Below the pieces are notes generated by a model. That model was given only the letters and a program-made list of their open reading frames with translations, made no database searches and was not told the DNA's origin. The translations under genes and the position numbers were made by a program. Positions 1-11,782 of a DNA stretch of 64,000 bases are shown here, one piece after another. The stretch is from NCBI RefSeq assembly GCF_947242115.1, contig NC_074714.1, positions 34,172,323 to 34,236,322 on the forward strand, written 5' to 3'. The stretch's first letter is position 1. Each line of letters begins with the position of its first letter. This DNA is from Biomphalaria glabrata (Eukaryota; Mollusca; Gastropoda; Planorbidae).

Positions 1-813
1 AAACGTGACAACGTTTGCTGTGATGATCTCAACGAGATGTACCGAATCGAACGGAAAGAGACAAATGAAGAAACTGAAGACTGTTACGTGCCTGAAGCGT
101 TTGTTCCTGTTGAACCTGTTACCAGTACCTCAATGAGCCGGACGGAGCAAGACAACGTTGGGTCTGCATTCAAGCCTGTTGCTATGGACCTTAAAGACCT
201 CTGCCTATCTGTCGGTGCTCACGAGGGAAATTCGAAGCTTGACAACTGCATCCAGAAGTTTACCATGAACTGTACGTGTGGCGCATCACACATAGAATTT
301 AGATGCCAAGAAAACCACCAACAGGGCATATGTACTTCTACCATCATCATCGACATTGGCATAGATGAATGTCAATCAAACCACTCTAAATCTGAGCTGT
401 CAAGAGGAAGACATTTTCTACTTGAACCTGAAGAGACCTATCTTCTGGACGTAAGACTGTTGTCTGAGGATGACTGCGGTGCATTGGGCTTTGTTTGCAA
501 CGTGGCTGCATGTGAACCTGCAGCTCCCTTGAGAGGTGTCTGTCGGAAAGGTCTGCTGAGACAGCGTGTCCGATCAACGGCTGTGCTGAAGAAAACAGTG
601 CTCGACACTATCTCTTTGTGTGGCAAACGGCCACGTCATCATCGCAACAACAGCCTGGTCAACTGGAGAAAGAGAAAGCCGCACTGGAGGAAAACAATGC
701 GGATGGCTTCGTGGGGAACACGCTCCCTGCCGCATGTGGCTCCCACTGATCGACCTCAACCTGAACTGTCAAACCTCAGCTGCAGTGTTTCTTTTCGGGA
801 CGAAAAGTGCTAA
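1..813 (+). CDS. C-terminal ORF of the LTR element (partial)
   Basis: The frame is open from base 1; the first ATG is at 37, but an upstream start outside the window is equally likely. The readable part is about 270 codons and stops 11 bases before the LTR, which is where the polyprotein, or a downstream accessory frame, of an LTR element normally ends. I see no reverse transcriptase, integrase or zinc-knuckle motif. It is cysteine-rich in the middle (for example NCTCGASHIEFRC, about residue 78 from the ATG) and basic near the end. The short string DNVGS also occurs near the C-terminus of the gag-protease protein at 38604-40808, which is suggestive only. It is not a host gene as far as I can tell. 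Confidence 0.4.
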   Translation, partial: KRDNVCCDDLNEMYRIERKETNEETEDCYVPEAFVPVEPVTSTSMSRTEQDNVGSAFKPVAMDLKDLCLSVGAHEGNSKLDNCIQKFTMNCTCGASHIEFRCQENHQQGICTSTIIIDIGIDECQSNHSKSELSRGRHFLLEPEETYLLDVRLLSEDDCGALGFVCNVAACEPAAPLRGVCRKGLLRQRVRSTAVLKKTVLDTISLCGKRPRHHRNNSLVNWRKRKPHWRKTMRMASWGTRSLPHVAPTDRPQPELSNLSCSVSFRDEKC

Positions 814-824
814 GACGGGGGCAA

Positions 825-1054
825 TGTTATGACTTTGCCATGCGCACCGCCATCCAAGATAGTGCAGAAAGAAGGTGCGCACTATCTGTGACTAAACAAG
901 TCGGATGTTGACATAGGTGACAAACGATTTCCGCCCAAGTAGAGAGTCAATATGGAGATGCTGTACTCAAGGCAGATGCCCCTTTGTGTTTGTCATGTCT
1001 CCGTGTAAATAAACGTCTATGTCCTCGTTGAGTTGCCTCACTTAAGTTATTACA
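825..1054 (+). repeat. 3' LTR, family 1 (TGTTATGACT...TTATTACA)
   Basis: The LTR is 230 bp, begins TGTTATGACT and ends AGTTATTACA, so it has the TG...CA ends. It contains an AATAAA-type signal (gtaaataaacg near 1005). It is followed by ATAT (1055-1058), the same four bases that flank the two other copies of this LTR. It aligns over its whole length with the inverted copies at 2997-3224 and 12625-12856 and is clearly closer to the latter. Confidence 0.85.
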
Positions 1055-2996
1055 ATATGTTAATGGTGCATGCGAGTCCATATGACACAACAACAGAATG
1101 AATAAAGAATATACTTGATAACGCAGGCTGATAACTTCAAACAATTTAATAAACAATAAAAAGGGCAGAGTCCTCTGTCGTCGCTAGCCTAGCGTCGTCT
1201 CCTGAAGGCGTCTTGTCCGTTACTCTTCTTGTTCCGCTCTCCTCCTTTTTTAATTACTCGTCACGTCACTATGGAAAAACCCGATTAACTTGAACTTCTA
1301 CGCATCTTGTGTCATTACACCTTTATAAAAAATAAATTTTTAGCAGCTAGATGGCCAAAAAAAAATACATTTAACAAATATTTATATTTGTTGTGAACAT
1401 TTCTTGTACATTTTATAAATATATTTGATACTGAAAGTAAAAAAAAAAATGTCTTTCTTTGTTAACATATAAGAACATTGCCTCCCTTCATTTTACGTAT
1501 ACATAATTAATTTTATAAACTAAACGGTTTGTTTTTAGAAAACCAAAAGTAGCCGTTGCATCTAAACTTTTCAAGCCGCGTCGCAAGGTGAAATAATATT
1601 TTTCATTTCTCTTCTAGTTTTCGAGATCTGAGTGTGACAGACAGACAGAGGGACATTTTGCAGAAACCTAATAGCGGCTTTTCCCCTTACGGGAGCCTCT
1701 AAAAATTACTATAAATTAGATCATTAAACGACAACATGCATAGCAAGCAACTCAAACGCAACTAGTGCCAGTGGGTTAAGAAAGTTACGTCAAACATTTT
1801 TATATCAGATAAAATATGTTAACACTAAATATACAAAAGTCCTACATCTTTAAAGCTATCACAAAAGCCATGATTGATAGTGATATACTTAATGTAAATT
1901 GAGAGACACTGCTTAGGCACAGAGCCCAATAGGAGCAATCGGTCAAACAGGCCAAAGGGCGGCCCTGTTAAAGATTTTGATACATTATAAATTAATTACC
2001 TACTGTAAAAGTCAAATCACTATTTATGCGTAATGTATAAATGTTATAATGTACTTCTTTGACGTTGGAGCGGTATAGTATTATCCGACTTATACTGAAA
2101 TTCTGCGTGGGTGGCATTTCTTCCGGAAAACCTTGGTGCCTGTTCCGTATCTTTTTTGTGCATTTTTTTGTTGTTTTGTACGTGTTTGTTTGTTGGCGGC
2201 GGTAAGGGGACTTAAGTGTGAAAGGAGGAATGCTTGAATGCTCGTTCTTTTATAGTTGTTTTGTAAACGTCGGTTAAGACAGTAGTATGTTTGTTTATGT
2301 CTTTTTTGTTTTTTTTTCCTTGAACGTCAGCGTGGCAGTAGTATGATTGCTTGTTTAGATGTGTCGTGACTTATTTTGTTGTTATGGCGTGAATGGGTGA
2401 GGCTGTTGTATGATTGCTTGTATGATTGCTTGTTGATGTGTGTCCTATATTTGTTTGTTGTTGTACTTGTTTGTGAGAGAGACTGTAAGATTGCGGTATG
2501 CTTGTTTGGGAGGGGCTTCAAAAAGTTGTTACTGGATTACTTTGAGTGTTACACATGCATTTAGTTTGTTTAGCATTTCTGATTTCTGACATGTACATCT
2601 AGAACTGAAAACTTGAGGACCCTTCCCCCCCACCTCCGTGGATCAGTAAATAGTGAAAATAGCATGAGCTCGTGGCTCGTAGTCTGCGCACCTCTGACCT
2701 AATACATTCTTATAAACATTAACTTGATTGCTTGCGAGAAATTTTAAATAGATCAAACATACAAATGCTAGACTAAAGTCTCTGAAATTCGGAAGGACAT
2801 TTTAGGGAATTAATTGCACTCAGTAAGGCAGTGATTGTTTCTTTATTTTTTAAATTAAAATATTGAAACATTTGTTATACATACAGTGCTTTTTTGTGAC
2901 GGTACGCACCAGTACGGAGTACCGGCACCTTTTTCAATGTGGCTAAGAAATATGACTTTTCTGGTATTTTAACGTTTATTATTAATTTATTTATAT
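1055..2996. other. Gene-free AT-rich stretch
   Basis: No coding region is supported. The stretch contains a copy of a dispersed repeat (1510-1700, listed separately), T/G-rich low-complexity DNA at about 2100-2560 with recurring gtttgttt and gtatgattgcttg strings, and otherwise AT-rich unique-looking sequence. Short frames around 2327-2564 fall in the T/G-rich part and have no protein character. Confidence 0.6.
1510..1700 (-). repeat. Dispersed repeat 'ccgtaaggggaaaagc' family, copy 1
   Basis: Read on the minus strand it runs from the string cccgtaaggggaaaagccgc through a gtctgtctgtc stretch, atctcgaaaactagaagag and gatgcaacggctacttt. The plus-strand segment at 25785-25960 carries the same landmarks in the same order, and a weaker partial copy lies near 51080-51180. 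I do not recognise a coding part. It may be the tail of a larger transposon or a non-autonomous element. Confidence 0.6.
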
Positions 2997-3224
2997 TGTA
3001 ATAACTTAAGGGATGCAACTCAACGAGACATAGACGTTTATTAACACGACATCACAGGTACACAAAACAACATCTATCTTAGGCACAGTCTCTCCATATT
3101 GGCTCTCTACTTGGGCGGAAATCGTTCTCTTTCTAATGTTAACATCCTTTTAGGTCTAGTCTATCACAGTGCGCACCTTCTAGCACTAGCCTGGATGGCG
3201 GTGCGCATTGCAGAGTTAATAACA
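2997..3224 (-). mobile_element. Solo LTR, family 1
   Basis: This is an inverted copy of the LTR at 825-1054, somewhat more diverged. It begins TGTAATAACT on the plus strand and ends AATAACA. No internal element sequence lies on either side, so it is a solo LTR left by recombination between the two ends. It is flanked by ATAT at 2993-2996 and 3225-3228, a 4-bp target duplication typical of Gypsy-type integrases. Confidence 0.8.
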
Positions 3225-3351
3225 ATATATATTGTACAGTGAAAACGACAGCAGAACAAAACAAAACAACACATGTACATTCAATTTACAAGGGGAGACC
3301 TTACCATTTTTTTTCTTTCAGAAACAAAAAGGATTTAACTATGGTAGTTTC

Positions 3352-3422
3352 TGTAACATATTGGTATTATATGTACATTTGCACACTAGCGCGTCAGTGC
3401 AACACCGCTTGTGTTTACGTAA
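3352..3422 (+). repeat. 5' LTR remnant of the K02A2.6-like fossil
   Basis: About 70 bp almost identical to 12229-12299 (same orientation), starting TGTAACATATTGG and running to gtgtttacgtaa. It is shorter than the copy at 12229, so it is a partial LTR. Confidence 0.7.
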
Positions 3423-3590
3423 AAAAATGTTTTTAAGGTTTCAACAGCAGGTGAGCTTTGTTTCAAAGGACCGTTAGCTGGTGCCGATAGTACACAAAAA
3501 GTCGGATGGCTGGGAATGTGGATAGGTCAACAGGGTCGAGAAGTTTACAAAACTCGAAATATTACTGATAGTGAAGAGTGAGATTCGCAA

Positions 3591-3962
3591 TTGCTATTAA
3601 AGAAAATAGAAGCAATAGGAACCACACGCAATTTCTTTAAAAAGAAAAACCACTGGTTTCAAATGTGCAGAAAAAGACGAAACGTTAATCTGGTAGAAGA
3701 TGACAGCCACAGTGAGGAAAATATTGTACCAGTTAGTACTGCAAGTAGCCAGTCTAAAAAGGGTAAAATTGATAAAATCAATGTCGTTGAAGACAAGTGG
3801 ACTGTAAAACTATTAGTGCATGGCAAGACATTAATTTTCTGTATCGACACTGGTTCAAGGCGTAACATTCTTGTCAAGTCAGGATTTGAAAAGCTCAAAG
3901 ACAAAGTAAAACTTGCTTATTCAGCAAAGTCACTCAAGTCTTACAGCAATCATGTCACTTAG
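3591..3962 (+). pseudogene. Gag-protease remnant (retropepsin-like)
   Basis: A 123-residue frame holds a basic cysteine-containing stretch near residue 26 and then the retropepsin motif FCIDTGSRRNILVKSGF around residue 83, with the catalytic DTG. Just upstream (about 3495-3580) another frame reads WLGMWIGQQGREVYKT, which fits the Gag of K02A2.6-like elements. This is an eroded part of the LTR fossil, not a host protease. Confidence 0.65.
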
Positions 3963-4228
3963 ACTTTAGGAGCAGTGGTGCTACCTTTGAAGAATAATAT
4001 TCAAGAAGTGAATGCAAGGTTTGAGGTTGTAGACCTTAATCGAGAGAACATTTTGAGAGGTGACACAGTAGATATATATATATATGCTTAGGGCTACTAC
4101 AACGAACTGATATACAGACATGTGAATTTACAGATGATTCAGTGCATATGATCTCTGTAAGTGATTCGAAATACAGTGAACTTTAAGACTGTACAAGCAA
4201 AGAACTTTCAAAGCTTCAAGAAATAATT

Positions 4229-4441
4229 ATGACTGGTTGGCCAGACACAAGAAGCGAGACTCCAATTGAAGTCAGGCCATATTGGGATTCAAGAGACCAG
4301 TTATCAACTTCGGGTGGTATTATATACAAAGGTCTGAGAATACTGCTACACACTGCTTCTTCTAACACCTCTAGACCACATGAAACATACGTAACACGCT
4401 CAGGCAGAATAGTTAACAAACCCAAGAGACTTGAATTGTGA
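4229..4441 (+). pseudogene. Pol C-terminal remnant of the same fossil
   Basis: The 70-residue frame contains EVRPYWDSRDQLSTSGGIIY, which resembles the stretch before the integrase zinc finger of K02A2.6-like elements, and ends TRSGRIVNKPKRLEL, a common Gypsy pol terminus. Most of pol is missing around it. It is broken and old. Confidence 0.55.
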
Positions 4442-4465
4442 TGAACTGAATTGACTCTTTAGTTG

Positions 4466-4472
4466 ACTAGTT
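4466..4472 (+). repeat. Left 7-bp target duplication (actagtt)
   Basis: The same seven bases follow the right end of the inverted-repeat element at 12166-12172. If the element is taken to start one base earlier, the duplication shrinks to 5 bp (ctagt), so its length is 7 or 5 bp. Confidence 0.65.
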
Positions 4473-4815
4473 CATGGAACTATACTAATGGAACAACAGC
4501 TCCTAGTTTTTACTAGGGGAGTGCCGTCGCGCATCATTTTCACGCATGGTGCAATATGGAGAAATTCAGGAGGATGCAAAAGAAGAAATTTACTCCTCCA
4601 GTCACTTGGACTGACCTTCAATGAGAGTAAAACTTTCCTACGCTTTATTTTATTAGATCTCTAAAAACTTCATCCATTTTCTCACAATGTTTTGTGATTT
4701 ATAAAATTTTCCTGAATAAGGGATCGTCACAAAAGTTATTTTTTTAAGGCCACCCCATTAAAATAGCTGTTTTCAGTATTTTCACATTTGGGTATTTTAC
4801 ACAAAATCTGGATTT
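4473..4815 (+). repeat. Left terminal inverted repeat
   Basis: It aligns with the reverse complement of 11783-12165. Shared landmarks in order are the terminal 20 bases, gtgccgtcgcgcatcattt, aaaacttcatccattttctga/ctcac, gatcgtcacaaaagttattt and an acac.aaatctgga motif. Indels of a few to about 20 bases separate the two arms, which implies a moderately old insertion. Confidence 0.75.
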
Positions 4816-4834
4816 TTTTTTTATGTACATTAAA

Positions 4835-4985
4835 TCATTATCATCTGTCCCGCGTAACTAAATCCTCCACTTTTCCCGGTCACCAATGTTCTTAACAAGA
4901 GAGAGAGGCTGGTCCATTATTTGCGTAGTCCAGCCAGCTTTTCTTCTGACAAACTTTTTTCGTTTATTCTCTTAAAGGATATTTT
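4835..4985. repeat. Probable dispersed repeat fragment
   Basis: The stretch attatcatctgtcccgcgta through tagtccagccagcttttctt has a base composition unlike its AT-rich surroundings. It looks like the 3' end of an inserted LINE or SINE. There is no second copy inside the window, so this rests on appearance only. Confidence 0.3.
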
Positions 4986-5279
4986 TTTTTAAAGTTAGTC
5001 TTACAAAATACAATTCCAAACCAACTCATGCAGTTATCGTCTTTTCACAGTATTGAGGAGTCATCCTTTTTGCCAGCCAGAGTGTTAATTGGCAAAAGTA
5101 AAAAATTCATTATTTTAATTTTTTTAGTAAATATTCACAACTATATCTTTTATATAATAATATATTTTTTTAATAATAATATCTTTTATATAGACATGCT
5201 TTAATAGATCTAATAAATGATTAACGCGGCCCTACCAATATGGGTATATTAATACTTAAATCTGGGTATTTTAAATTTC

Positions 5280-6700
5280 GAATGCGCATTTTTAAAAAAC
5301 CGAACTTATCTATAGATCTCTTATATCTAGAATAATCTAGATCTACAACACCCAGACTTAGACTATGGTTCTAGATCTATTTAAAAGATATTTTTTTAAA
5401 AATAACTCAACAGATCTAATAAAGTCATGATTTCCTCTCTATTTTCTCTAGATCTAGACCATACATGAGGTCAATATGAATTTTTATAGATCTAGTCTAC
5501 GTCTAGAACTCTAGATCTATCTATCATGACTATAGTTGACTATAGACTATAGTCTATAGACTGTATTATACTGTAACTGTATTACTAGTATTATATTAGT
5601 GTATAGTGACGGTAATTATAGTCACTATAATCAATAGTGTATTGCCTGTAGATCTAGTACCTGTACTAATATTAGTAGATGTAGATCTATAATAATAATA
5701 CTTTTTAATAGTAGAAAGTAGATTTATAATCTATCAATTCTATCAGGTCTATCTAATCTAGATCTAAATCTAGACTTCACTTTCACATCACATGATTATT
5801 GATACAGACAGTGAATGAAACGAATGCAGTGATTATATTATAGTTTATACTGACTTATAGCTCTACCAGTTGATTATCATCATCATCATCTGAGGTCATC
5901 TCGAATAATAATCTAGACTAGTATGTCAATGTCTCTATTAAAATAATTAATATCATCAGCCATATATCATTTTAAATATTAAAATAGTAGACATAGATTT
6001 CTATATTATAAATAGATAGATTAGATCTATAAAATATAATTTTACAAACTTTAGAAATGATTGATTTTATTTTTAATTGATCAGCCTTCTAGACTAGATC
6101 TAGCATCTCTAGCTAGACTCTAACCTGTAGTTTGTAGATCTTGGAATTGGATCGAAATTCACCTTCCTAAATTGTCTCTAAAGTCTGTAGCTGATTTGAG
6201 AGGCCCAACGAGGCAAGAGTCTATTACTATTAGTACTCGGTCTCTTGATCTATCTAGTAGGCCTACTTAGCTGGCTAGTGCATTAGCCTTAGCCATAGTG
6301 TAGTCAAATCTTGACAACTAGTCTTCTAGAATAATTAGATCTAGATCCAGTTTAGATTTAGAATATAAAAGTATTTTACTAGCTAAAATACTAAATCTAC
6401 TGATCTAAATTCTAGATAGATATACAATATATATATAGATCCAGTTTAGATTTGGAATATAAAAATATTTACTAGCTAAAATTCTAAATCTACTGATCTA
6501 TACTTAATATTTTAGATATTATATGACATCTACAAAAATTATTATTAAGATATAATTATAGAATCTAGACTAGTTATTTATGTACATAAAATATATAAAT
6601 AAAATATAAAATTTATGCAGGCCTAGATCCCATAAATTTATAATTGATCCAGATCTATCAGTAAAAGTTACCTTCGATGGGAAGTTTTACCCAATCTAAT
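5280..6700. repeat. TAGATCTA-rich low-complexity DNA
   Basis: AT-rich DNA is packed with overlapping tctagatct, agatctag and ctatagactatag strings, most of them near-palindromic. One short direct repeat is clear: atccagtttagattt followed by gaatataaaa and ctactgatcta occurs near 6345-6412 and again near 6440-6500. No frame of note. The same texture recurs at 10990-11530, 30570-30830 and 34440-35410. Confidence 0.6.
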
Positions 6701-7080
6701 CTATACAAGACAATTTATAATCCATGCCTCGCCTACACCCCATACATTAAATAATAGTTCCCATTCCATGCCATGCCCAGACCCATGAGTTCATGAAATA
6801 ATAAATGATGTGGTGTCAAGTTGGATCTATCCCCTGAAATTCAGCTTTTTAATATAAAACTCTCATATCTAGTTAATTATTTGCTATGACACTCTGATCA
6901 ACTTGGACTTGTGTGATACATATATGTTTCTTATCAGATTTAATGAATGAAGTTTTGGTGCATTTTAAGGCTACAAAAGTATCATCAGGTGCATTCTAAC
7001 CATTGGTATTTTTCCTGGCAACATTTCTATTCAAGTCTGTGATAAATTATAAATTTAAAAAAATGTTTGTAATGTTTCAG

Positions 7081-7206
7081 TTATTAACAAGTAGAACCAT
7101 GCCAACCAGTTCTGATGATGTACCAGAATGGCTCAAGGATCATACTTATACTATTTCTACTCTCTGGGCAGACATTAATAATATTGGCATCCATTCAATA
7201 TTTATT
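7081..7206 (+). other. Exon-like block with start codon and splice-like borders
   Basis: It is preceded by a pyrimidine-containing tract ending tttcag and followed by gtaagt. It contains ATG at 7099 and 36 open codons (MPTSSDDVPEWLKDHTYTIS and on). Composition and codon use look more protein-like than the flanking DNA. A second block, 7544-7612, also sits between an acag acceptor and a gtaagg donor. In the phase implied by the first it stops after 12 codons. I do not recognise a family. It could be a gene fragment carried by the inverted-repeat element, or chance. Confidence 0.3.
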
Positions 7207-8225
7207 GTAAGTACTACTATACAATTTTTATTTTAGTTATCTAAAAGATATTTTATGAAGTGTGATTTTCATGGTCAAGCAACATCCAAATATCGGGGAT
7301 GGAATTTAACATTTTTCTCTAGTTTTTTTTTATAACACTCTTAAGCAAATTCATCTTTCATGAATGCCTAATATACTTGGCTGTTGTGCAGGCCATTCCT
7401 TTACAATAAACTGTTAGATGAAATTAGGCAAAATTATGTCTGATAATTTGTATGTTTGATACAACAATGTATTCAATTTAATATTTTTTAATTTTAATGT
7501 TTTCAAAAGAAATTAGCCATTATGCCTAATTGTATAATTACAGTTATGTTTGGAAATGCAAGAAAAAGGCATGCATTCCTGACAAGTCAATGATTGGTTG
7601 CACCTCTTAAAGGTAAGGTACTGCAATTTTTCCCTATGCACTTTTCTCATAAGCTGAAGTACTTGTATTTTTGAAAAACTAGTTTTCCATGAAAATGTAA
7701 ATCATAATGTATGTTATAGTTGCTTTTAGATGAGTGCAATGTCCATCAAATTAACTGAATATCTGCCTTCACCTTTAGTAATAATTCATAACTATTAAGG
7801 TCAGGGCCATGTCTACACATTAACACAGTAGCTCCTTTTAGGTACAGACTATTTTTAGAATAGCAAAATTATATAATTATACTTAATAACATATATACGT
7901 TTAGCATGGTCAACACATATGTCACACATATTTTTATTTTTTTAAAATCCTTTTATTTATTTTTATAACTAGATAACTTTCTGTTATGAGAAAAGATGAG
8001 ATTCTTGGACTCCTACATAGCACCACCAGAAAGGAAAATCCCATCATGTTGCAAAATAAAAGTCTTGGACCAATTTTAATTTAAGATATATATATTATAC
8101 TGTAAGCTCTATACATATTTATGTATATCCTGTCATTCAGCCAACAGGTTTGGATTTAGTATTTCTTTAAATCTGTTTGATATTGTACTTGAAAACTATT
8201 AATCTGAGCCCCATTAAAACAATAG
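7207..8225. other. AT-rich interior of the inverted-repeat element
   Basis: No supported gene apart from the small exon-like block at 7544-7612. The remainder is AT-rich sequence with poly-T tracts. Confidence 0.4.
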
Positions 8226-8735
8226 GGAGTGCAGTGAATGAGTGGTAAAGCACTTGGCTTCTGAACTGAGGGTTCCTGGGTTCAATTAAGACTGGGATTT
8301 TCAATTTCAGAATTCAAAAGGCTAGGGATACATGGCAATAGTAAGGAATAAGTAAAGGCAGTTTGGGGATCCATGGCTGAATGGTTAAGTCATGGGTTTG
8401 AATCTCTGTGAAGACTCGGGTTAAATTTTTTTTAGATTTTTGGCCCCTAAGTCCACCTAACTCTAATGGGTAGCTGACTTTTGTTTTGGAAAGTAAAGAT
8501 GGTTGGTTGTTGTGCTGGCCACATGATGCACTGGCCAAAGAATCAAATGACCTTAACATCATCTGCCCTATAGATTGTGACGTCTGAAATGGGATTTTTT
8601 TTCAAAAGGTGGTTGGTTGTTGTGCTGGGTACATGACACCCTCGCTAACCATGGGGCACAGAAACTGATAAACTTTATATCATCTGCCCCATAGATTGCA
8701 AGATATATAAGGGAAATTTTACTTTTTAAAAATTA
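8226..8735 (+). repeat. Cluster of SINE family A copies
   Basis: Three copies or parts lie end to end. The first (about 8226-8365) has a tRNA-like head with gagtggtaaagc (A box) and gggttcaatt (B box). A second head starts near 8366 (ggctgaatggttaagtc, gggtttgaatc) and runs through the family body gttggttgttgtgctggc and catcatctgccctatag. A third piece, 8607-8735, holds body only. The order suggests insertion of one copy next to or into another. Full copies of the family at 42644-42922 and 29733-30028 give the reference order. Confidence 0.75.
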
Positions 8736-10281
8736 AAATAAGAATCTATCAAAAGTAAACATAAAATATGGTGCATTCTCCTTAAAACTAAAACCTGGTG
8801 CGAAGGTTTAAAATGTTGGCAAAAAAAAGCAACATCATATATTCTTAATTCCCTTTGCAAAACTTACTGAGAAGAACATGCATGTTGTTCCCTCATAATT
8901 TTCTTGACAGAGGAAATCTTGTTTATATTAGATTTGAATTAAGCAAATTAAGAAAAAAATTATAATCATTATTTCAAATGGTTGTATCTAAACCTTATGA
9001 ATTATTTTTCCGTTATAAGTATATTGAGATTAATGGATAATCATGAAATTGTAAAATAATTGCTGCTATCATTCCATTGACTAAAGAACCATAATTTATT
9101 TTTTTTTTTTAAATTAATTTCAAAATGATTTTTTTCAAGCATAGAGTTCACACAGATCTTGAGTGAATTTTTTTTTTATTTGACTAATGCTTCAATTTTA
9201 TTGTATCATATTAGTTGTTAATTTTTATTACCCAGAATATTTAAAAAATGAGTACACTATTTTCATGTAATGCTCAAAATACACCATAATCTTTAGGCCA
9301 TACAGATTTGTATAAATTAACTTGTTTAAATACATTGTAAATGTATACTGTCGGAATAAGAATAAAGTTTTTCTGTAGACAATTATTGTTCAAGATTTGT
9401 TGATGCTCCTGCTTAATCAATTATATATACAGGTCATTAGTTTTAACACGTCTGATAATAAATGACAGTACAAGTTAGTGAATGAAAATTTGTCATTATT
9501 TCAGCTGCTTTAGGCCTACATCAATGTGAGGTATCAGTACTTTGATTGTGTCATATAACAATTTAAAGCAACATTTTGAAATGAATAGTCTGTAGAATTG
9601 ACAGTAAATACATTTAAGTGATGGGCTGTGATGTGCTTGAATTGGGAGCTGATCATGTATTGAATTTGTGTTTTTGATCTTTACTTCAAGTAAATGTTAA
9701 TGAGCAATTAATTTTTAATGAATAAATAATTTAAAAATAAATACAAAAGAACCATAAACATCTACTTTAGTTTAATAATTTTTTTTCATCAGAACAGAAT
9801 TTCCAACTTTGCATTCTTAAAATAAAATATAATTTATTTAGAGTAGAGTCAGAACACAAAATCATAGTTTTAAAATATTAAGTAAATTAAGCTAAGCTGT
9901 GATCTCTTATAAACATTTGTATATAGACTATACACAATTTAATTATTATTTTTCATCAAATTGCAGGAACTACTACATGTACTTATGCCTATTTGACAAT
10001 AAAAAACCATAGTCAATGAAATAGTAATACTAGTAAATGAGATAAAAGTAAATTTAATATCATCAATGCTATTGAAGCCACACTTGTTTTTTTTTTATCT
10101 TGTTTGGTGGACTGCAATTAAAGTTGCTATTAATTTCACTGATCGTCTTAGCTGAAATGCCAGTGTCGTCTCTTTGAATCCTAAGCTTATTTTCTTGGTA
10201 ACTGAAAGTCCAGATATTTGGAGTTTCATTTTAAGCACCTATACTTTCCGAAATGGCATTCCGATAGGCTAAACCATTTGC
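8736..10281. other. AT-rich stretch, nothing recognised
   Basis: Very AT-rich interior of the inverted-repeat element. No frame, repeat or RNA gene that I can support. Confidence 0.4.
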
Positions 10282-10689
10282 CTAACATGTCATATGCACG
10301 TAAAGAGGTACCACAGAAATGCTTAGGCGCCAACTTACTTTAACTGACATAGAATAAGAGAGCACCTGGTTGCATACAGCTTCAGAACGAGACAGCAGGA
10401 GGTCACTTACAAAGGTGTGGTATACACCAATGAAAATTAATTGCCGAGGGTAGATGGCAAAAAAAAAAAAAACTGATTCTACCACAGGTGGACAATGGTT
10501 ATGCCTGTGCTCAGTGTGGCATAATATGTAGGTCACAGCTGGGGCTGAGTAGCCTCTGGAAACATAGCATTCCTCATAAGTCTTAGGAATCAAAGACAAG
10601 CCTATCATTTTTGTAGCATAGTTTGTAGCTTCTGTAAATGCATGAAATGCCGACACAAGTCCTCTGTGAGTTTGATGGATTATAAACAC
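10282..10689 (-). CDS. Unrecognised 135-residue ORF
   Basis: A 135-codon minus-strand frame from an ATG at 10689, less AT-biased than the DNA around it. It holds cysteine/histidine pairs around residues 57-65 (CHTEHRHNHC) and a phenylalanine run produced by a 14-base A/T run, which weakens the case for a real protein across that point. Two gtaagt/taagtt-type donors occur in it. It lies inside the inverted-repeat element, so it could be a remnant of that element's own gene or an exon captured from the host. I recognise no family. Confidence 0.25.
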   Translation of the reverse strand: MFIIHQTHRGLVSAFHAFTEATNYATKMIGLSLIPKTYEECYVSRGYSAPAVTYILCHTEHRHNHCPPVVESVFFFFAIYPRQLIFIGVYHTFVSDLLLSRSEAVCNQVLSYSMSVKVSWRLSISVVPLYVHMTC

Positions 10690-10989
10690 CTTACTTCTTT
10701 GCTTAATATTAAATGGTCCTTCTCTCTGTTCCTCTAGGTACTTGCGTTTATCTAAATATCATTGATATATCGTAACATGTCATCAAAATAAAAGCTAGAA
10801 TCTCTGCAACTCGTTTACAAGTCAGAAGTCATCAATAACACTTGCCATTTAAAAAATAACAATTTAGATTAGTCAAATCAGTGACTGATTATTCGATTCA
10901 TTTAGGCATTTTAGGCCTATAAATTTTTTATTTGAATATATAATGATCCTTTACACTTTGTGACTTTACTAGTATACTTTGGAGTAGAC

Positions 10990-11530
10990 TTGTTGAGCTA
11001 AAGTCGGAAGTACACATTGAGTTTTACTGTGATCTACTAGATTACTAGATCTAGATGTCTATTATATTAAATATATAAGTAGAGAGAGTATCTCATCAAT
11101 AGTATCTGTCATATCGTGATCAGTAGGCGGCTGCAGGTTTATAGATCTATTCCATGACAAAAACCCTGGCTTGATTTAGATCTACTGGTCTAGACATCTA
11201 GATCTAACTAGAATTAAACTAGAAAACTGAATTAGAGAAGTAGCTTTCTGGATCTAGAACCAGAATCTATATTATTAATATTAGATCTAGTTGCGTCGAA
11301 CGCTTAATTTTTGGTTGTTGTTTTTAATAAATGCACATAAAATACATTGTATTTTGGCAATAAAAATACCCAGTTTGTAGTCCAGTAATTCTAATAATTA
11401 ATTAATGAATGACTATCAGTATTTGTTTTAGATCTATCAGATTCATATGACTATGACTTATTATTTATACTTATTTTGTATCATTCGTCCAAGAAAATCT
11501 ATCTCTAGATCTATTTCATTTTAGATTAGG
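10990..11530. repeat. TAGATCTA-rich low-complexity DNA
   Basis: Same texture as 5280-6700, with repeated agatctag and tctagat strings. It sits about 0.6-1.2 kb inside the right end of the inverted-repeat element, roughly mirroring the left zone. Confidence 0.5.
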
Positions 11531-11782
11531 CTATAGTTGTTTTTTTTTTTTTGTCATTTTATTTAGGCTACAATATTACCGAGATGAACTTTTTCTTTGT
11601 TTCCCACGAGACGTGTATGCCTATAGCCTAGTCCTTTCGATAATAATAATAAAAAAAAAACGATTAGAAATGCGTAGCTTGGAGTGTCAAAACTGTATTA
11701 GGCCTCCTATTTTTATTTTTATTTCGTGCAATTTAGTATATCATAACAAATACGCATTTAGAGGAACGGTAGACAGGTCTTC

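Larger units (their letters stand above)
1..1054 (+). mobile_element. 3' part of a Gypsy-like LTR element, cut by window edge
   Basis: The block holds an open frame that runs in from the left edge, a purine-rich stretch (gacgggggcaa, 814-824) and then a 230-bp LTR. The order coding end, polypurine tract, LTR is that of the 3' end of a Ty3/Gypsy-type element. The 5' part lies outside the window, so I cannot say whether the whole element is intact. Two solo LTRs of the same family lie at 2997-3224 and 12625-12856 on the other strand. Family assignment to Gypsy rests on LTR and tract layout and on resemblance to the element at 38-41 kb, whose LTR has the same first ten bases. Confidence 0.7.

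Noticed and set aside
1058-1319. Possible further LTR on the minus strand (TGTAATGACAC...TTAACA)
   Set aside because: Ends look LTR-like but no matching flanking duplication and no second copy in the window.
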